Below, in pieces: positions 1-8,309 of a DNA stretch of 64,000 bases (positions are counted from its first letter, which is position 1; each line of letters begins with the position of its first letter). The stretch lies in the NCBI RefSeq assembly GCF_000265405.1, contig NC_018010.1, forward strand, positions 372,001 through 436,000. Direction: 5' to 3'. The translations under genes and the position numbers were made by a program. The notes under the pieces are model-generated. The model was not told where the DNA came from. It did no database searches and saw only the letters and a list, made by a program, of their open reading frames with translations. Source of the DNA: Belliella baltica DSM 15883 (GTDB lineage: Bacteria; Bacteroidota; Bacteroidia; Cytophagales; Cyclobacteriaceae).

Positions 1-630
1 AGAAAGATACTTTTCTGCTAATTTTTTATTATTAAAGGCTTTCACCCATGCTGGCAATTCATTGTAATAGTAGGTCGATGTCATGAAATTACCAGTCTTA
101 CTATCAAACCAATAAGCATCTCCCAAATGTCCGGCAGGCAAAGACGCTCCTCTATCTTTGATCGCAAGGGCAACTACTTTTGAACGCTTATTTGTAGAAA
201 ATCTCAATTCATCAGAAATCGTCGTAGAAAGCATATTTCTTGGTGAAATCTGACCATTTCCCTCAGAACCTCCAACTGCTATCACTGTACTGTCTTCAGC
301 ACAATAAATACTTCTTCCCAGACTTCTTACAAACCAATTGTTCGCAATCACACCATGTGTGGCAGGAGTAGCTCCAGTGTAAACAGATGCATGCCCAGGT
401 CCTGTGTAGGTTGGAATGTAATTGTAATGGGCATTTTTCATCACAAAACCATCATTCATCAACCTTTTGAAACCACCTTCACTGAAGCGATCTTGGTATT
501 TATAAAAATATTCTTGTCTCATCTGATCGACCACAATTCCAACAACAAGCTTGGGTTTTGATTTTTCCTGCGCAAAAGCAGAAAAACAAATGATCATTGC
601 AAATAAGGAAAGTACAAATGTCTTTTTCAT
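1..630 (-). CDS. pafA: PafA-type alkaline phosphatase, 5' part (runs off window)
   Basis: This is the first 210 codons of a secreted alkaline phosphatase superfamily enzyme; the rest lies beyond base 1. Residues 1-20 form a signal peptide ending in AFA-Q, so the enzyme acts in the periplasm or is surface-linked. Metal ligand Asp lies in VVDQMR (about residue 35). The nucleophile motif TYTGPGHAS places the Thr near residue 76, followed by Asn 97/98. The KDR triplet at 158-160 matches the Lys-x-Arg phosphate-binding pair of Elizabethkingia PafA, which defines this phosphate-irrepressible monoesterase branch (family knowledge). It starts at an ATG at 630 and is divergent from the aminopeptidase gene at 833. 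The substrate is probably broad phosphomonoesters; this is inferred from the family. Confidence 0.85.
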   Translation of the reverse strand, partial: MKKTFVLSLFAMIICFSAFAQEKSKPKLVVGIVVDQMRQEYFYKYQDRFSEGGFKRLMNDGFVMKNAHYNYIPTYTGPGHASVYTGATPATHGVIANNWFVRSLGRSIYCAEDSTVIAVGGSEGNGQISPRNMLSTTISDELRFSTNKRSKVVALAIKDRGASLPAGHLGDAYWFDSKTGNFMTSTYYYNELPAWVKAFNNKKLAEKYLS

Positions 631-832
631 TGTTTCTTTTTATTTATTGCTACAAATATAGGGATTCATAATGAAGCCAAAATGACCTTTGTGTTAAATC
701 GTAAAATTGCTTTTAAACAAGTCTATTTGGATGATTAAAAAAACATTAGAATTAGATTTTGACCAATGGTTTCCTGAATTTCGGAAATGAAACGTATCTT
801 TCCTTTTCATTTCAGTCAAAATATACCTAATC

Positions 833-2239
833 ATGAAAAGAAAGCTTGTTTATTTATTTGCCATCATTTTATTCAGTTCTACTGCTTTTTCGCCAAGCTT
901 TGCACAGTCTTGGTTTGATGATGGCTTGAGTCCTGAATTTCATCAAGGAAGAAGAGATTTGCTCAGAGAAAAAATGCCGGAAAATGCTGTAGCTGTATTT
1001 TTCAACAACCCGGTCAAAAACAGATCAAATGATACCCATTTTGAATACAGACCAAATTCAGACTTTTACTATCTGACTGGTTTCAGAGAGCCGAATTCGG
1101 CTTTGATCGTGTTCAAAACTCCTCAAATGATCGATGGGCAAGAAGTGAATGAAGTGATCTTTGTTCAAAAAAGAGATCCAAGAACAGAACAGTGGGAAGG
1201 TGAAAGATTGGGAATCGAAGGTGTTAAAGAAAAGTTAGGATTTAAATCAGTCTTCTTAAATGCAGATTTTCTAAAAAACCCAGTATTTGATTTTTCAGCA
1301 TTTACACAGATTCTATCTTTCAATTTACCTGAGATTGAAGGGGGCAGACACAATGCAGAATTAAGAGCCATGACAGAGGCTTTCAAAGCCGTAAATACAA
1401 GTCCAGCAAGACCTGCAGATCAGGTGCTCAGCCAGATCATGAATCAGATGAGAGCGGTTAAAACATCAGAGGAATTAGTTCTTTTGAAAAAAGCAATCGA
1501 AATCTCTGGACATGGACATATTGAATCCTTCAAATCCATCAAACCAGGAGTTTCTGAAAGAGCCATACAAGGTGTCCATGAATTTGTGCATAAAGCCATG
1601 GGTGCAGAATACGTGGGCTATGGTTCTATCGCCGGAGCTGGCAACAACAGTACGATTCTACATTATGTTTACAACAGTGTTAGAGACCTAAAAGAAGGTG
1701 TGATGCTGATGGATATAGGTGCAGAGTACAGAGGCTATTCAGGAGATATTACGAGAACAGTACCTGTAAAAGGCAAATTCTCTGCTGAAGAAAAAGCCAT
1801 ATATGAAATCGTCCTAAAAGCATTGGAAGAGAGTACAAAAGCAAGTAAGCCAGGTTCTAGTTTCCAAGAAATCGGTGCGATTTCCAAAGAAATTATCGAC
1901 AAAGGCTTAGCCGATTTAGGAATCATCGAAGCCGGAGCAAGACACCCTTATTTCCCTCATGGCATTGGTCATCACTTAGGTTTGGATGTACATGACAGAG
2001 GTGGATATGGAGCTTTTGAACCAGGAATGGTCTTCACTATCGAGCCAGGAATTTATATTCCAAAAGGTGCAGATTGCGATCCGAAGTGGTGGGGAATAGG
2101 AATTCGTGTGGAAGACAATATCTTGATCACTGAAAATGGCTATGAAAACCTAAGTGAATTCGTCCCTCGAACTATCGCTGATATTGAGAAAACCATGAAA
2201 GAAGAAGGGATTTTGCAGAAGTTGATGAAGTCGATGTAG
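833..2239 (+). CDS. Xaa-Pro aminopeptidase, M24 family, secreted
   Basis: A 468-residue peptidase that removes the N-terminal residue preceding proline. Residues 1-24 are a signal peptide (AFSPSFAQ), so unlike cytosolic PepP it is exported. An N-terminal creatinase-like domain (about 30-200) with the FEYRPNSDFYYLTGF signature precedes the pita-bread catalytic domain. All five dimetal ligands are visible: Asp294 and Asp305 (DIGAEY..GD), His376 (HGIGHHLGLDVHD), Glu404 (FTIEPGIY) and Glu427 (RVEDN). The length fits aminopeptidase P. It is monocistronic, ending before a hairpin at 2314-2353. Assignment to the M24B family is firm; the exact peptide substrates are not known. Confidence 0.93.
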   Translation: MKRKLVYLFAIILFSSTAFSPSFAQSWFDDGLSPEFHQGRRDLLREKMPENAVAVFFNNPVKNRSNDTHFEYRPNSDFYYLTGFREPNSALIVFKTPQMIDGQEVNEVIFVQKRDPRTEQWEGERLGIEGVKEKLGFKSVFLNADFLKNPVFDFSAFTQILSFNLPEIEGGRHNAELRAMTEAFKAVNTSPARPADQVLSQIMNQMRAVKTSEELVLLKKAIEISGHGHIESFKSIKPGVSERAIQGVHEFVHKAMGAEYVGYGSIAGAGNNSTILHYVYNSVRDLKEGVMLMDIGAEYRGYSGDITRTVPVKGKFSAEEKAIYEIVLKALEESTKASKPGSSFQEIGAISKEIIDKGLADLGIIEAGARHPYFPHGIGHHLGLDVHDRGGYGAFEPGMVFTIEPGIYIPKGADCDPKWWGIGIRVEDNILITENGYENLSEFVPRTIADIEKTMKEEGILQKLMKSM

Positions 2240-2247
2240 TGATTATA

Positions 2248-2275
2248 TTGTACTAAGTACCATGTACAATGTACC
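2248..2275. repeat. 7-bp-period tandem repeat, GTAC core
   Basis: Four consecutive heptads, TTGTACT AAGTACC ATGTACA ATGTACC, each with GTAC at the same offset, lie just after the aminopeptidase stop codon. The same type recurs at 48527-48554. Confidence 0.7.
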
Positions 2276-2313
2276 AAGACACCTACTTATTAAAATTCTC
2301 TTGAATGAGTCAT

Positions 2314-2353
2314 AAAAAAACCACTGAATCTTTAAATTTCAGCGGTTTTTTTT
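2314..2353. terminator. Rho-independent terminator, bidirectional
   Basis: An A-tract and CCACTGAA arm pairs through a short AT loop with TTCAGCGG and a T-tract, leaving U-runs on both strands. It serves the aminopeptidase gene (+) and possibly the convergent gene ending at 2487 (-). Confidence 0.75.
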
Positions 2354-2486
2354 TACTCCAAACTTGAGCATTGTTCTACAGATAGGTATCAAACTGGCAT
2401 TAATTCAAAATCATTCATGAACAAAATCTGCGCAATCCACGCACCTGCCTCTCTCTGGGAGGATCTGCGTGCGATTCATCCTTTCC

Positions 2487-3131
2487 TCAGTCTTTCTTCT
2501 TCAAATCCCCTCTCTTGATAGATTGGATGAACTGTGACCAAGCGAATGGATCAAGTAGTCTGAAAGGCCTTGGACCATAACGATCTTGAATTTGCATCAT
2601 CTGTCCTTGCTGCACACCACGGAAGTTTTCATTCCCTGAAGCTGGCATATTCTCAGCCCATCTTAAAAGTGTTTCTGGACTCATGTTCCCTCGTGTGTTA
2701 GGAGCATCATAATTCATTGCCAACACAGCACGCTTAAATTCTTCTTCAGAAGGATAAGGCATCACTTCTATCTCTTTCAATACTATTTCATCCTCTTGCA
2801 TGGTGATGATAAGACTGACTTTATCTTCTTCCAAATTTTCAGGAATGGTAAATGTTTGCCTCTTTAAACCGATAAAAGTGAATACAACAGAATCACCTTC
2901 TAATACGGGCATAGAAAAGTATCCAAATCTTCCAGAACTCGTCCCCCTACCCTTTTTGGGAACGTATACGTTCACTCCAGGCACAGCATCTGTACTGTCA
3001 GCATTTAAGATGATCCCAGAAAGTTGGATCACTCTTCTCTCCTTTTGATCTTGCGCTTGTAGATTTTGAAAAAATAGCAAGAGCATCAAGGAAAAGACAA
3101 GTGAGGCTATATATTTTTTATTGCGTGTCAA
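2487..3131 (-). CDS. Carboxypeptidase-regulatory-like (CarboxypepD_reg) domain protein
   Basis: 214 residues with a signal peptide (cleavage after NLQAQ, about residue 26). Residues 34-115 show the beta-sandwich typical of CarboxypepD_reg-like domains: LSGIILNADSTDAVPGVNVYVPKKGRGTS, then an aromatic-rich GYFSMPV segment. The family usually forms the N-terminal module of TonB-dependent receptors; here it stands alone with a C-terminal helical tail (about 130-214) of unknown role. No ATG fits before the signal peptide, and the apparent start is TTG at 3131. It is divergent from the ArsR gene at 3254. Export to the periplasm is likely; the function is unknown. Confidence 0.75.
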   Translation of the reverse strand: MTRNKKYIASLVFSLMLLLFFQNLQAQDQKERRVIQLSGIILNADSTDAVPGVNVYVPKKGRGTSSGRFGYFSMPVLEGDSVVFTFIGLKRQTFTIPENLEEDKVSLIITMQEDEIVLKEIEVMPYPSEEEFKRAVLAMNYDAPNTRGNMSPETLLRWAENMPASGNENFRGVQQGQMMQIQDRYGPRPFRLLDPFAWSQFIQSIKRGDLKKKD

Positions 3132-3253
3132 TTTTTTTGCTTTTATTTTAATTACGGCTTAGAAAAGCCTATGTTTAAATCACGGTATAATAATAGCCTA
3201 TTTTCGGCTGATTTACTCAATATTCAACCCGATTTATTCGTTAAAAGTTATTA

Positions 3254-3637
3254 ATGAGACTCAAAAATATAAGTTTGAATTATGGAATGAGGGTCTTCAA
3301 AGCACTTTCAGAAGAGCCTAGAGTACGAATTATCCATCTTTTGATTCAAAACAAAGAGTTATCCATCTCCGATTTGGAACATATTCTTGATTTCACCCAA
3401 ACCAAGACAAGTCGACATTTGATTTATCTCAAAAATGCAGGATTAGTCGGTAGCCGACGAGTGGATCAATGGACTTTTTATTACATCTTGGAAGAGGCAA
3501 TCGAAATCATTAATCAGATTTTTAAGTTTATACAAAAAGACATCAGCTTGATCAAAGATCAGGAGGTCTATGAAATTTTACATTCTAACCGGGAGTTGGC
3601 CATCAACAAAATCCAAAACAACCCCTACCGCAAATAA
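3254..3637 (+). CDS. ArsR-family winged-helix transcriptional regulator
   Basis: A 127-residue DNA-binding protein. The winged helix spans about residues 10-85: FKALSEEPRVRIIHLLI, then ELSISDLEHILDFTQTKTSRHL as the helix-turn-helix, and a beta-hairpin wing ending in WTFYYI. No Cys-based metal site (such as CxCxxC) is present, so it is not an obvious metal sensor. The C-terminal helices probably dimerise. The stop lies six bases before the GTG of the HAD gene, so the two are co-transcribed. Family is clear; ligand and targets cannot be read. Confidence 0.88.
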   Translation: MRLKNISLNYGMRVFKALSEEPRVRIIHLLIQNKELSISDLEHILDFTQTKTSRHLIYLKNAGLVGSRRVDQWTFYYILEEAIEIINQIFKFIQKDISLIKDQEVYEILHSNRELAINKIQNNPYRK

Positions 3638-3643
3638 AAATTA

Positions 3644-4339
3644 GTGAAAAAATATCAACACATTTTCTTCGATTTAGATCATACCCTTTGGGATTATGAC
3701 CGCAATGTTCAGGAATCACTCACTGAACTGCATGATGTTCATCAACTGAATGGACTTGGAATAAAAGACGCTCAAGCGCTAATTCAGGCATTCTATAATG
3801 TCAATTTCAAGCTTTGGGCATTGTATGATGTCGGTAAAATAGACAGAGATAGCCTTCGAGCTACCCGTTTTAAGTTAGTCTTCGAAAACGCGGGAGTTGA
3901 TCCAGAAAGTGTACCTGAACTTTTTGAGCCTGACTTTATGCATCGAACTTCCTCGAAGAATTACCTTCTTCCTTATGCAATAGAAATTTTGGAGTACCTG
4001 AAACCCAAATATCCGATGCATATCATCACCAATGGTTTCAACGAAAGTCAAGCTAAAAAACTCAATGCCTCAGGATTGAGTCCTTATTTTGATCTGATCG
4101 TCACTTCTGAGACTACAGGTCACAAGAAGCCTGATCCTAGAATATTCCAATATGCACTTGATAATTTAGGAATCAACAATCAGGATGTCATCATGATTGG
4201 CGACAACCCAAATTCAGACATTCTCGGAGCCATCAATGCCAATATCGATCAAGTCTATTTTGATCCACATAGCAAAGGAATAGAAATGAAACCAACCCAT
4301 ACGATCAAGCACTTGAAGGAATTGGAGAAATTTCTGTGA
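3644..4339 (+). CDS. yjjG: YjjG-family noncanonical pyrimidine nucleotidase (HAD)
   Basis: A 231-residue cytosolic HAD hydrolase. Motif I is FFDLDHTLWDYD with nucleophile Asp10 and general acid Asp12. Motif II is HIITNG, motif III the Lys of GHKKPDPRIF, and motif IV VIMIGDNPNSDILG. The helical cap lies between motifs I and II, as in YjjG/YfnB enzymes that dephosphorylate pyrimidine monophosphates, including damaged ones (family knowledge). It starts at a GTG six bases after the ArsR gene, so the regulator and nucleotidase probably form one unit. The exact substrate is inferred only. Confidence 0.87.
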   Translation: MKKYQHIFFDLDHTLWDYDRNVQESLTELHDVHQLNGLGIKDAQALIQAFYNVNFKLWALYDVGKIDRDSLRATRFKLVFENAGVDPESVPELFEPDFMHRTSSKNYLLPYAIEILEYLKPKYPMHIITNGFNESQAKKLNASGLSPYFDLIVTSETTGHKKPDPRIFQYALDNLGINNQDVIMIGDNPNSDILGAINANIDQVYFDPHSKGIEMKPTHTIKHLKELEKFL

Positions 4340-4383
4340 TTAGAAATAAGTTGATGTTAGTTTTAGGGGAATTTATCCAAATC

Positions 4384-4956
4384 ATGAAAAAACAAATCCT
4401 GATCTTACTTTTTATCATCTCCTCATTTTCGGTTTCAGCTCAAAGTTATGATATCGGCATCCATGGAGGTGTATTTACGCCAATTGACTTTTGGTATTAT
4501 GTAGATGGCGAAATAGGAGCCAGTACAGGGATAAAATTCAATTATCATTTCAACGAAAAGCTTACACTTTCTTCAAATTATTTTCACGGATATTTTCACT
4601 TTTCACCAGCTGGCGCAGAGGAAAGAATAAATGGACAGAGAATTGGAAGAGAGAGGTCTAGAGCTACTTACAATGCGGTGTCTTTTGTTTTCTTGAGAAA
4701 ATTCAAATTGAAAAACAACTGGGAGTTTCATGCAGGAACAGGAGTAGGCTACTTCTTAGAGCATTGGGAGGGAGAAAAGAATTATTTATCTGGAATAAAA
4801 CGATATAAAAGAGACTTTACAATGCCCATAGAAGTTAATTTTAATAAGCAGGTGAATGAAAATTTAGTCATTGGAATCAAGTCAGGAGTCTTTCTCACTC
4901 CATTTTATATTTTTGGAGGATTTCATCTTGGTCCAGAAATAAGTTATAGATTTTAA
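4384..4956 (+). CDS. Outer-membrane beta-barrel protein (small)
   Basis: 190 residues from the ATG at 4384; an upstream in-frame start at 4336 would overlap the HAD gene and bury the signal peptide, so I reject it. The signal peptide ends SVSAQ (about residue 20). The rest alternates short hydrophobic and polar strands with aromatic girdles (FNYHFNEKLTLSSNYFHGYF) and ends in aromatic Phe (SYRF), the usual C-terminal barrel signal. Similar in plan to the next gene, 12 bases downstream. A porin-like barrel of unknown cargo. Confidence 0.7.
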   Translation: MKKQILILLFIISSFSVSAQSYDIGIHGGVFTPIDFWYYVDGEIGASTGIKFNYHFNEKLTLSSNYFHGYFHFSPAGAEERINGQRIGRERSRATYNAVSFVFLRKFKLKNNWEFHAGTGVGYFLEHWEGEKNYLSGIKRYKRDFTMPIEVNFNKQVNENLVIGIKSGVFLTPFYIFGGFHLGPEISYRF

Positions 4957-4968
4957 ATTTCACTAGTT

Positions 4969-5577
4969 ATGAAAAACATATTTTTGACATTTTTGATAAT
5001 CATACTAGGTTACTCTCCATTGAAAGCACAAAAACTTGATTTCAATATAGGTTTTGGTAGTTATAGAGTACCTAATCAAGTAAAGTATGAATTGCCAAGA
5101 GCTGGTTTTAACATGAATTTTGGATTGATTTACCAAATCAATGATAAATGGGAGATGGGAACTGCTATCAATCATTCAGTCTTTAATTATGACAGACAAT
5201 CACTTGCTGGAACTCCTGTATCATTAGGTACTTTTGGAACAGGAGGCAGAGTCAATTCCGATCATCTTTATTTCATACTTCGAAGGAAAATTTCTTTACC
5301 ATTCAATCTGGAGGGAAGTTTTGGATTGGGGATCGGTGGATATGTAGAAAACAACGAATACTTAGTTGCTGTAGCTTTTGACGAAGAAAGAAACTTTTAT
5401 AGAGGTGTTTCTTGGAACAGAGATATCGAAGCTGGTCTGCATTTTCCAGTTTCCTATACACTTAAAAAAATCTTTTCTAATAAAGTCTATTTAGGTTTAG
5501 AAGGAGGCGCATTCTTTGACAAGAATCTAAACACAAGAGGTATCTTCATTGGTCCAAAGGCTGGCATTTTTCTCTAA
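4969..5577 (+). CDS. Outer-membrane beta-barrel protein (small)
   Basis: 202 residues with signal peptide (SPLKAQ, about residue 21) and beta-strand-rich body: FNMNFGLIYQINDKWEMGTA, FILRRKISLPFNLEGSFGLG. It ends in GPKAGIFL, an outer-membrane barrel C-terminus. It lies 12 bases after the previous barrel gene and shares its strand pattern, so the two form a pair, perhaps from old duplication. It overlaps the convergent barrel gene by four bases. No specific family is recognised. Confidence 0.68.
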   Translation: MKNIFLTFLIIILGYSPLKAQKLDFNIGFGSYRVPNQVKYELPRAGFNMNFGLIYQINDKWEMGTAINHSVFNYDRQSLAGTPVSLGTFGTGGRVNSDHLYFILRRKISLPFNLEGSFGLGIGGYVENNEYLVAVAFDEERNFYRGVSWNRDIEAGLHFPVSYTLKKIFSNKVYLGLEGGAFFDKNLNTRGIFIGPKAGIFL

Positions 5578-6101
5578 AAAGAATATCCAATTGATACTTG
5601 AGGAGCAATAAGCTCAGCAGGGTCAGAAGTGAAAAATGGTGTTAAGCCTGCTCTCAAAAGAAATCCTGACTTAGAAACTCTTCTGTATCCGAGAATTCCA
5701 TTTAGCATCAGACCAGTTCCTGAAACTCTAGGATCTGAAGTTGCTCCTGTTGAATTGGTCTGAGACAATAAAATCATTGTAGCCCCAAGTCCTAATTCTA
5801 AAAAGTTTCTCTGTTTACCCAAGAGATAATTAACCCCTAATGGAATGGTTGCAACCCTAAATCCATCTATTGCAGTGTAGCCCAGCCCTGCTTTCGCTCC
5901 CAAGCCACTTGCCTGATCTTTGAATCTCCAATCATAGTTGAAGGAATAAAAAATTCCAGACCCCAAACCTTCAAGGTAAATCGCCTCTCTTTTGTTTTCA
6001 TTTTGACTAATGCCTGAGAATGGAAGTGTCAAAATTAGAACTGATGCTATAAATAATATCCTCGTAAAATACATGAATGCAAAACTAAATAAATATTTCA
6101 T
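5574..6101 (-). CDS. Outer-membrane beta-barrel protein (small)
   Basis: Up to 175 residues. The signal peptide more likely begins at the second Met (6074, MYFTRILFIASVLIL) and ends SGISQ. The body is a small glycine-rich barrel (GLGSGIFYSFNYDWRF, GLGYTAIDGFRVATIPLGVN) ending in SIGYSF with terminal Phe. Convergent with the preceding barrel gene, overlapping its stop by four bases, so three barrels cluster here. Ligand unknown. Confidence 0.68.
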   Translation of the reverse strand: MKYLFSFAFMYFTRILFIASVLILTLPFSGISQNENKREAIYLEGLGSGIFYSFNYDWRFKDQASGLGAKAGLGYTAIDGFRVATIPLGVNYLLGKQRNFLELGLGATMILLSQTNSTGATSDPRVSGTGLMLNGILGYRRVSKSGFLLRAGLTPFFTSDPAELIAPQVSIGYSF

Positions 6102-6236
6102 AATCCTATTTTTATATTAAATATATTACTGAGTAATCCCATTTCATTTAAACGGGTATAAAGCCAATTTTCTATTGACCTATATATAACATTGATAAAA
6201 GAACAGGATAAAAAAGGCATTCCAAGCCTAGTTTCT

Positions 6237-6244
6237 TATATTTG
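6237..6244 (+). promoter_or_regulatory. Bacteroidota -7 promoter element (pruA)
   Basis: TATATTTG matches the TAnnTTTG -7 consensus, 33 bases before the pruA ATG. No good -33 TTTG is seen at the expected spacing. Confidence 0.5.
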
Positions 6245-6277
6245 TCACATTCAGAAATCAAATAAAATCCAAATAAT

Positions 6278-7912
6278 ATGCTTAAAGGTTTTTTCAATGT
6301 GCCTACACCGAAAAACGAACCGGTAAAGGCTTACGCACCGGGATCTCCGGAAAGAATAGAATTACAAAAAACACTTAAAGAATTTAGAGCCCAAGAAGTT
6401 GATGTACCGATGTATATCGGTTCTGAGGAAGTAAGAACAGGCAAGAAAAGACCAATGTCTCCTCCACACGACCATCAGCACATCCTTGGCTATTTCCATG
6501 AAGGCGATGCGTCTCACGTTGAGCAGGCAATCAATGCGGCTTTGGGAGCAAAAGAAGCTTGGGAATCCATGGAATGGGAACAAAGAGCTGCTATCTTCTT
6601 GAAAGCTGCTGACCTTCTTGCTGGACCATACAGAGCAAAAATCAATGCGGCAACCATGCTTGGTCAATCTAAGAATGCCATGCAAGCTGAAATCGACGCC
6701 GCTTGCGAATTCATTGACTTTTTAAGATTCAATGTGCAATACATGACTGAAATCTATGCACAGCAGCCACCTGTTTCAGGAGATGGCGTTTGGAATAGAT
6801 TGGAACAAAGACCACTTGAGGGTTTTATTTTTGCATTGACCCCATTCAACTTTACAGCGATCGCAGGAAACCTTCCTACTTCTGCTGCCATGATGGGAAA
6901 CACCATCGTCTGGAAACCTGCCTACACGCAGATTTACTCAGCAAAAGTTTTGATGGATGTTTTCAAAGAAGCTGGCGTTCCTGATGGTGTGATCAATTTG
7001 ATCTACGTCGATGGACCAACAGCTGGAAATATCATTTTCAATCACGCTGATTTCGCAGGAATCCACTTTACAGGCTCTACAGGTGTGTTCCAACACATTT
7101 GGAAAACTATTGGAGAGAACATTTATAAGTACAAGTCTTATCCAAGAATCGTCGGAGAAACTGGCGGAAAAGACTTTGTCTTGGCACACAAATCTGCCAA
7201 TCCAAAAGCTGTAGCAGTAGGACTTTCCAGAGGAGCATTTGAATTCCAAGGACAAAAATGTTCTGCTGCTTCAAGAGCCTATATCCCGAGCAACCTTTGG
7301 GATGATGTGAAAAAATATTTGCTTGAAGATCTTGCTGACATGAAGATGGGACCAACGGAAGATTTCACCAACTTCATCAATGCAGTCATTGACGAGAAGT
7401 CATTTGATAAAATAAGCAAATACATCACTGACGCCAAAAAAGCTGAAGGAGTAGAGATTATCGCTGGAGGAAATTTTGACAAGTCAAAAGGCTACTTCAT
7501 CGAACCTACAGTCTTGGTCGTAACAGACCCAATGTACACGACCATGAAAGAAGAAATCTTCGGTCCTGTATTGACGATCTATGTGTACAATGCTGAGCAT
7601 TTTGAGACTGCTTTGGAATTAGTAGATCAAACTTCTCCTTATGCCTTGACTGGCGCAATCTTCTCTACCGACAGGTATGCTATCGAATTGGCTACCAAAA
7701 AATTGAGAAATGCAGCAGGAAACTTCTATATCAATGACAAGCCGACAGGTGCGGTAGTAGGTCAGCAGCCATTTGGTGGAGCCAGAGCTTCGGGAACCAA
7801 TGACAAAGCAGGATCCATGATCAACTTACTCAGATGGGTTTCTCCAAGAACAATCAAAGAAACTTTCGTATCTCCAGTGGATTACAAATATCCATTCCTT
7901 GGGGAAGATTGA
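6278..7912 (+). CDS. pruA: L-glutamate gamma-semialdehyde (delta-1-pyrroline-5-carboxylate) dehydrogenase
   Basis: A 544-residue NAD-dependent aldehyde dehydrogenase that oxidises glutamate semialdehyde to glutamate, the second step of proline breakdown. The catalytic Cys lies in FEFQGQKCSAASRAYIP and the general base Glu in RIVGETGGKDF. NAD-binding TPFNFTAIAGNLP and HFTGSTGVF are also present. The C-terminal VVGQQPFGGARASGTNDKAG is the P5C-dehydrogenase signature, which separates it from general aldehyde dehydrogenases. The length matches the stand-alone Bacteroidota enzyme (no PutA proline dehydrogenase part). Own -7 promoter element; no proline dehydrogenase gene is adjacent in this window. 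Confidence 0.95.
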   Translation: MLKGFFNVPTPKNEPVKAYAPGSPERIELQKTLKEFRAQEVDVPMYIGSEEVRTGKKRPMSPPHDHQHILGYFHEGDASHVEQAINAALGAKEAWESMEWEQRAAIFLKAADLLAGPYRAKINAATMLGQSKNAMQAEIDAACEFIDFLRFNVQYMTEIYAQQPPVSGDGVWNRLEQRPLEGFIFALTPFNFTAIAGNLPTSAAMMGNTIVWKPAYTQIYSAKVLMDVFKEAGVPDGVINLIYVDGPTAGNIIFNHADFAGIHFTGSTGVFQHIWKTIGENIYKYKSYPRIVGETGGKDFVLAHKSANPKAVAVGLSRGAFEFQGQKCSAASRAYIPSNLWDDVKKYLLEDLADMKMGPTEDFTNFINAVIDEKSFDKISKYITDAKKAEGVEIIAGGNFDKSKGYFIEPTVLVVTDPMYTTMKEEIFGPVLTIYVYNAEHFETALELVDQTSPYALTGAIFSTDRYAIELATKKLRNAAGNFYINDKPTGAVVGQQPFGGARASGTNDKAGSMINLLRWVSPRTIKETFVSPVDYKYPFLGED

Positions 7913-7919
7913 TTGAAGA

Positions 7920-7961
7920 AGCGAGAAAATAGATTTGAGAAGCGAGATACAAGAAACAAGA
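7920..7961. repeat. 7-bp-period tandem repeat, GAGA core
   Basis: Six heptads read AGCGAGA AAATAGA TTTGAGA AGCGAGA TACAAGA AACAAGA, each ending in (G/A)AGA or TAGA at the same offset. It begins seven bases after the pruA stop. The same unit occurs at 48575, 62401 and 62587. Confidence 0.75.
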
Positions 7962-8021
7962 CGTTACTTAAATTTGAAAAAAAGTAAAGATAAAACAATA
8001 CCCCAGTATTGCATCCTAAAA

Positions 8022-8130
8022 TAATAACCCTGAAAGGGTTAAACCTTGAATAACTTGTTCGCCGTGGCGGAGCCCTACCCGGGGATCAAAGTGAGCAATG
8101 GACTGGTCAACCCCAAATGGGGTTGAACTA
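8022..8130. repeat. Intergenic palindrome cluster (REP-like)
   Basis: In the 397-base gap after pruA, three short hairpins follow each other: TAACCCTGAAAGGGTTA, TTCGCCGTGGCGGA and CAACCCCAAATGGGGTTG, with CCCTACCCGGGG between. The middle one has a relative at 48391 (TCCGCCGTGGCAGG). No reading frame is supported here. Confidence 0.5.
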
Positions 8131-8169
8131 ATTATCGGTTAGTAGCCAAAAGCTTTATCAATTAAATTA

Positions 8170-8205
8170 AAACACCCTAAGATTAATTTCTTGGGGTGTT
8201 TTTTT
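8170..8205 (+). terminator. Rho-independent terminator
   Basis: The arm AACACCCTAAGA pairs with TTCTTGGGGTGTT and is followed by seven T. It closes the transcript from pruA after the repeat-rich 3' region. Confidence 0.75.
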
Positions 8206-8309
8206 GATTGAAAAACTTTTTAAATCCTTGATTTTCTTGGCAATTGGCTTTTAGTTTCTAACCAAAGACCTTAATTGGACTTTATCTTTAATTATATTCA
8301 AAATCAATC

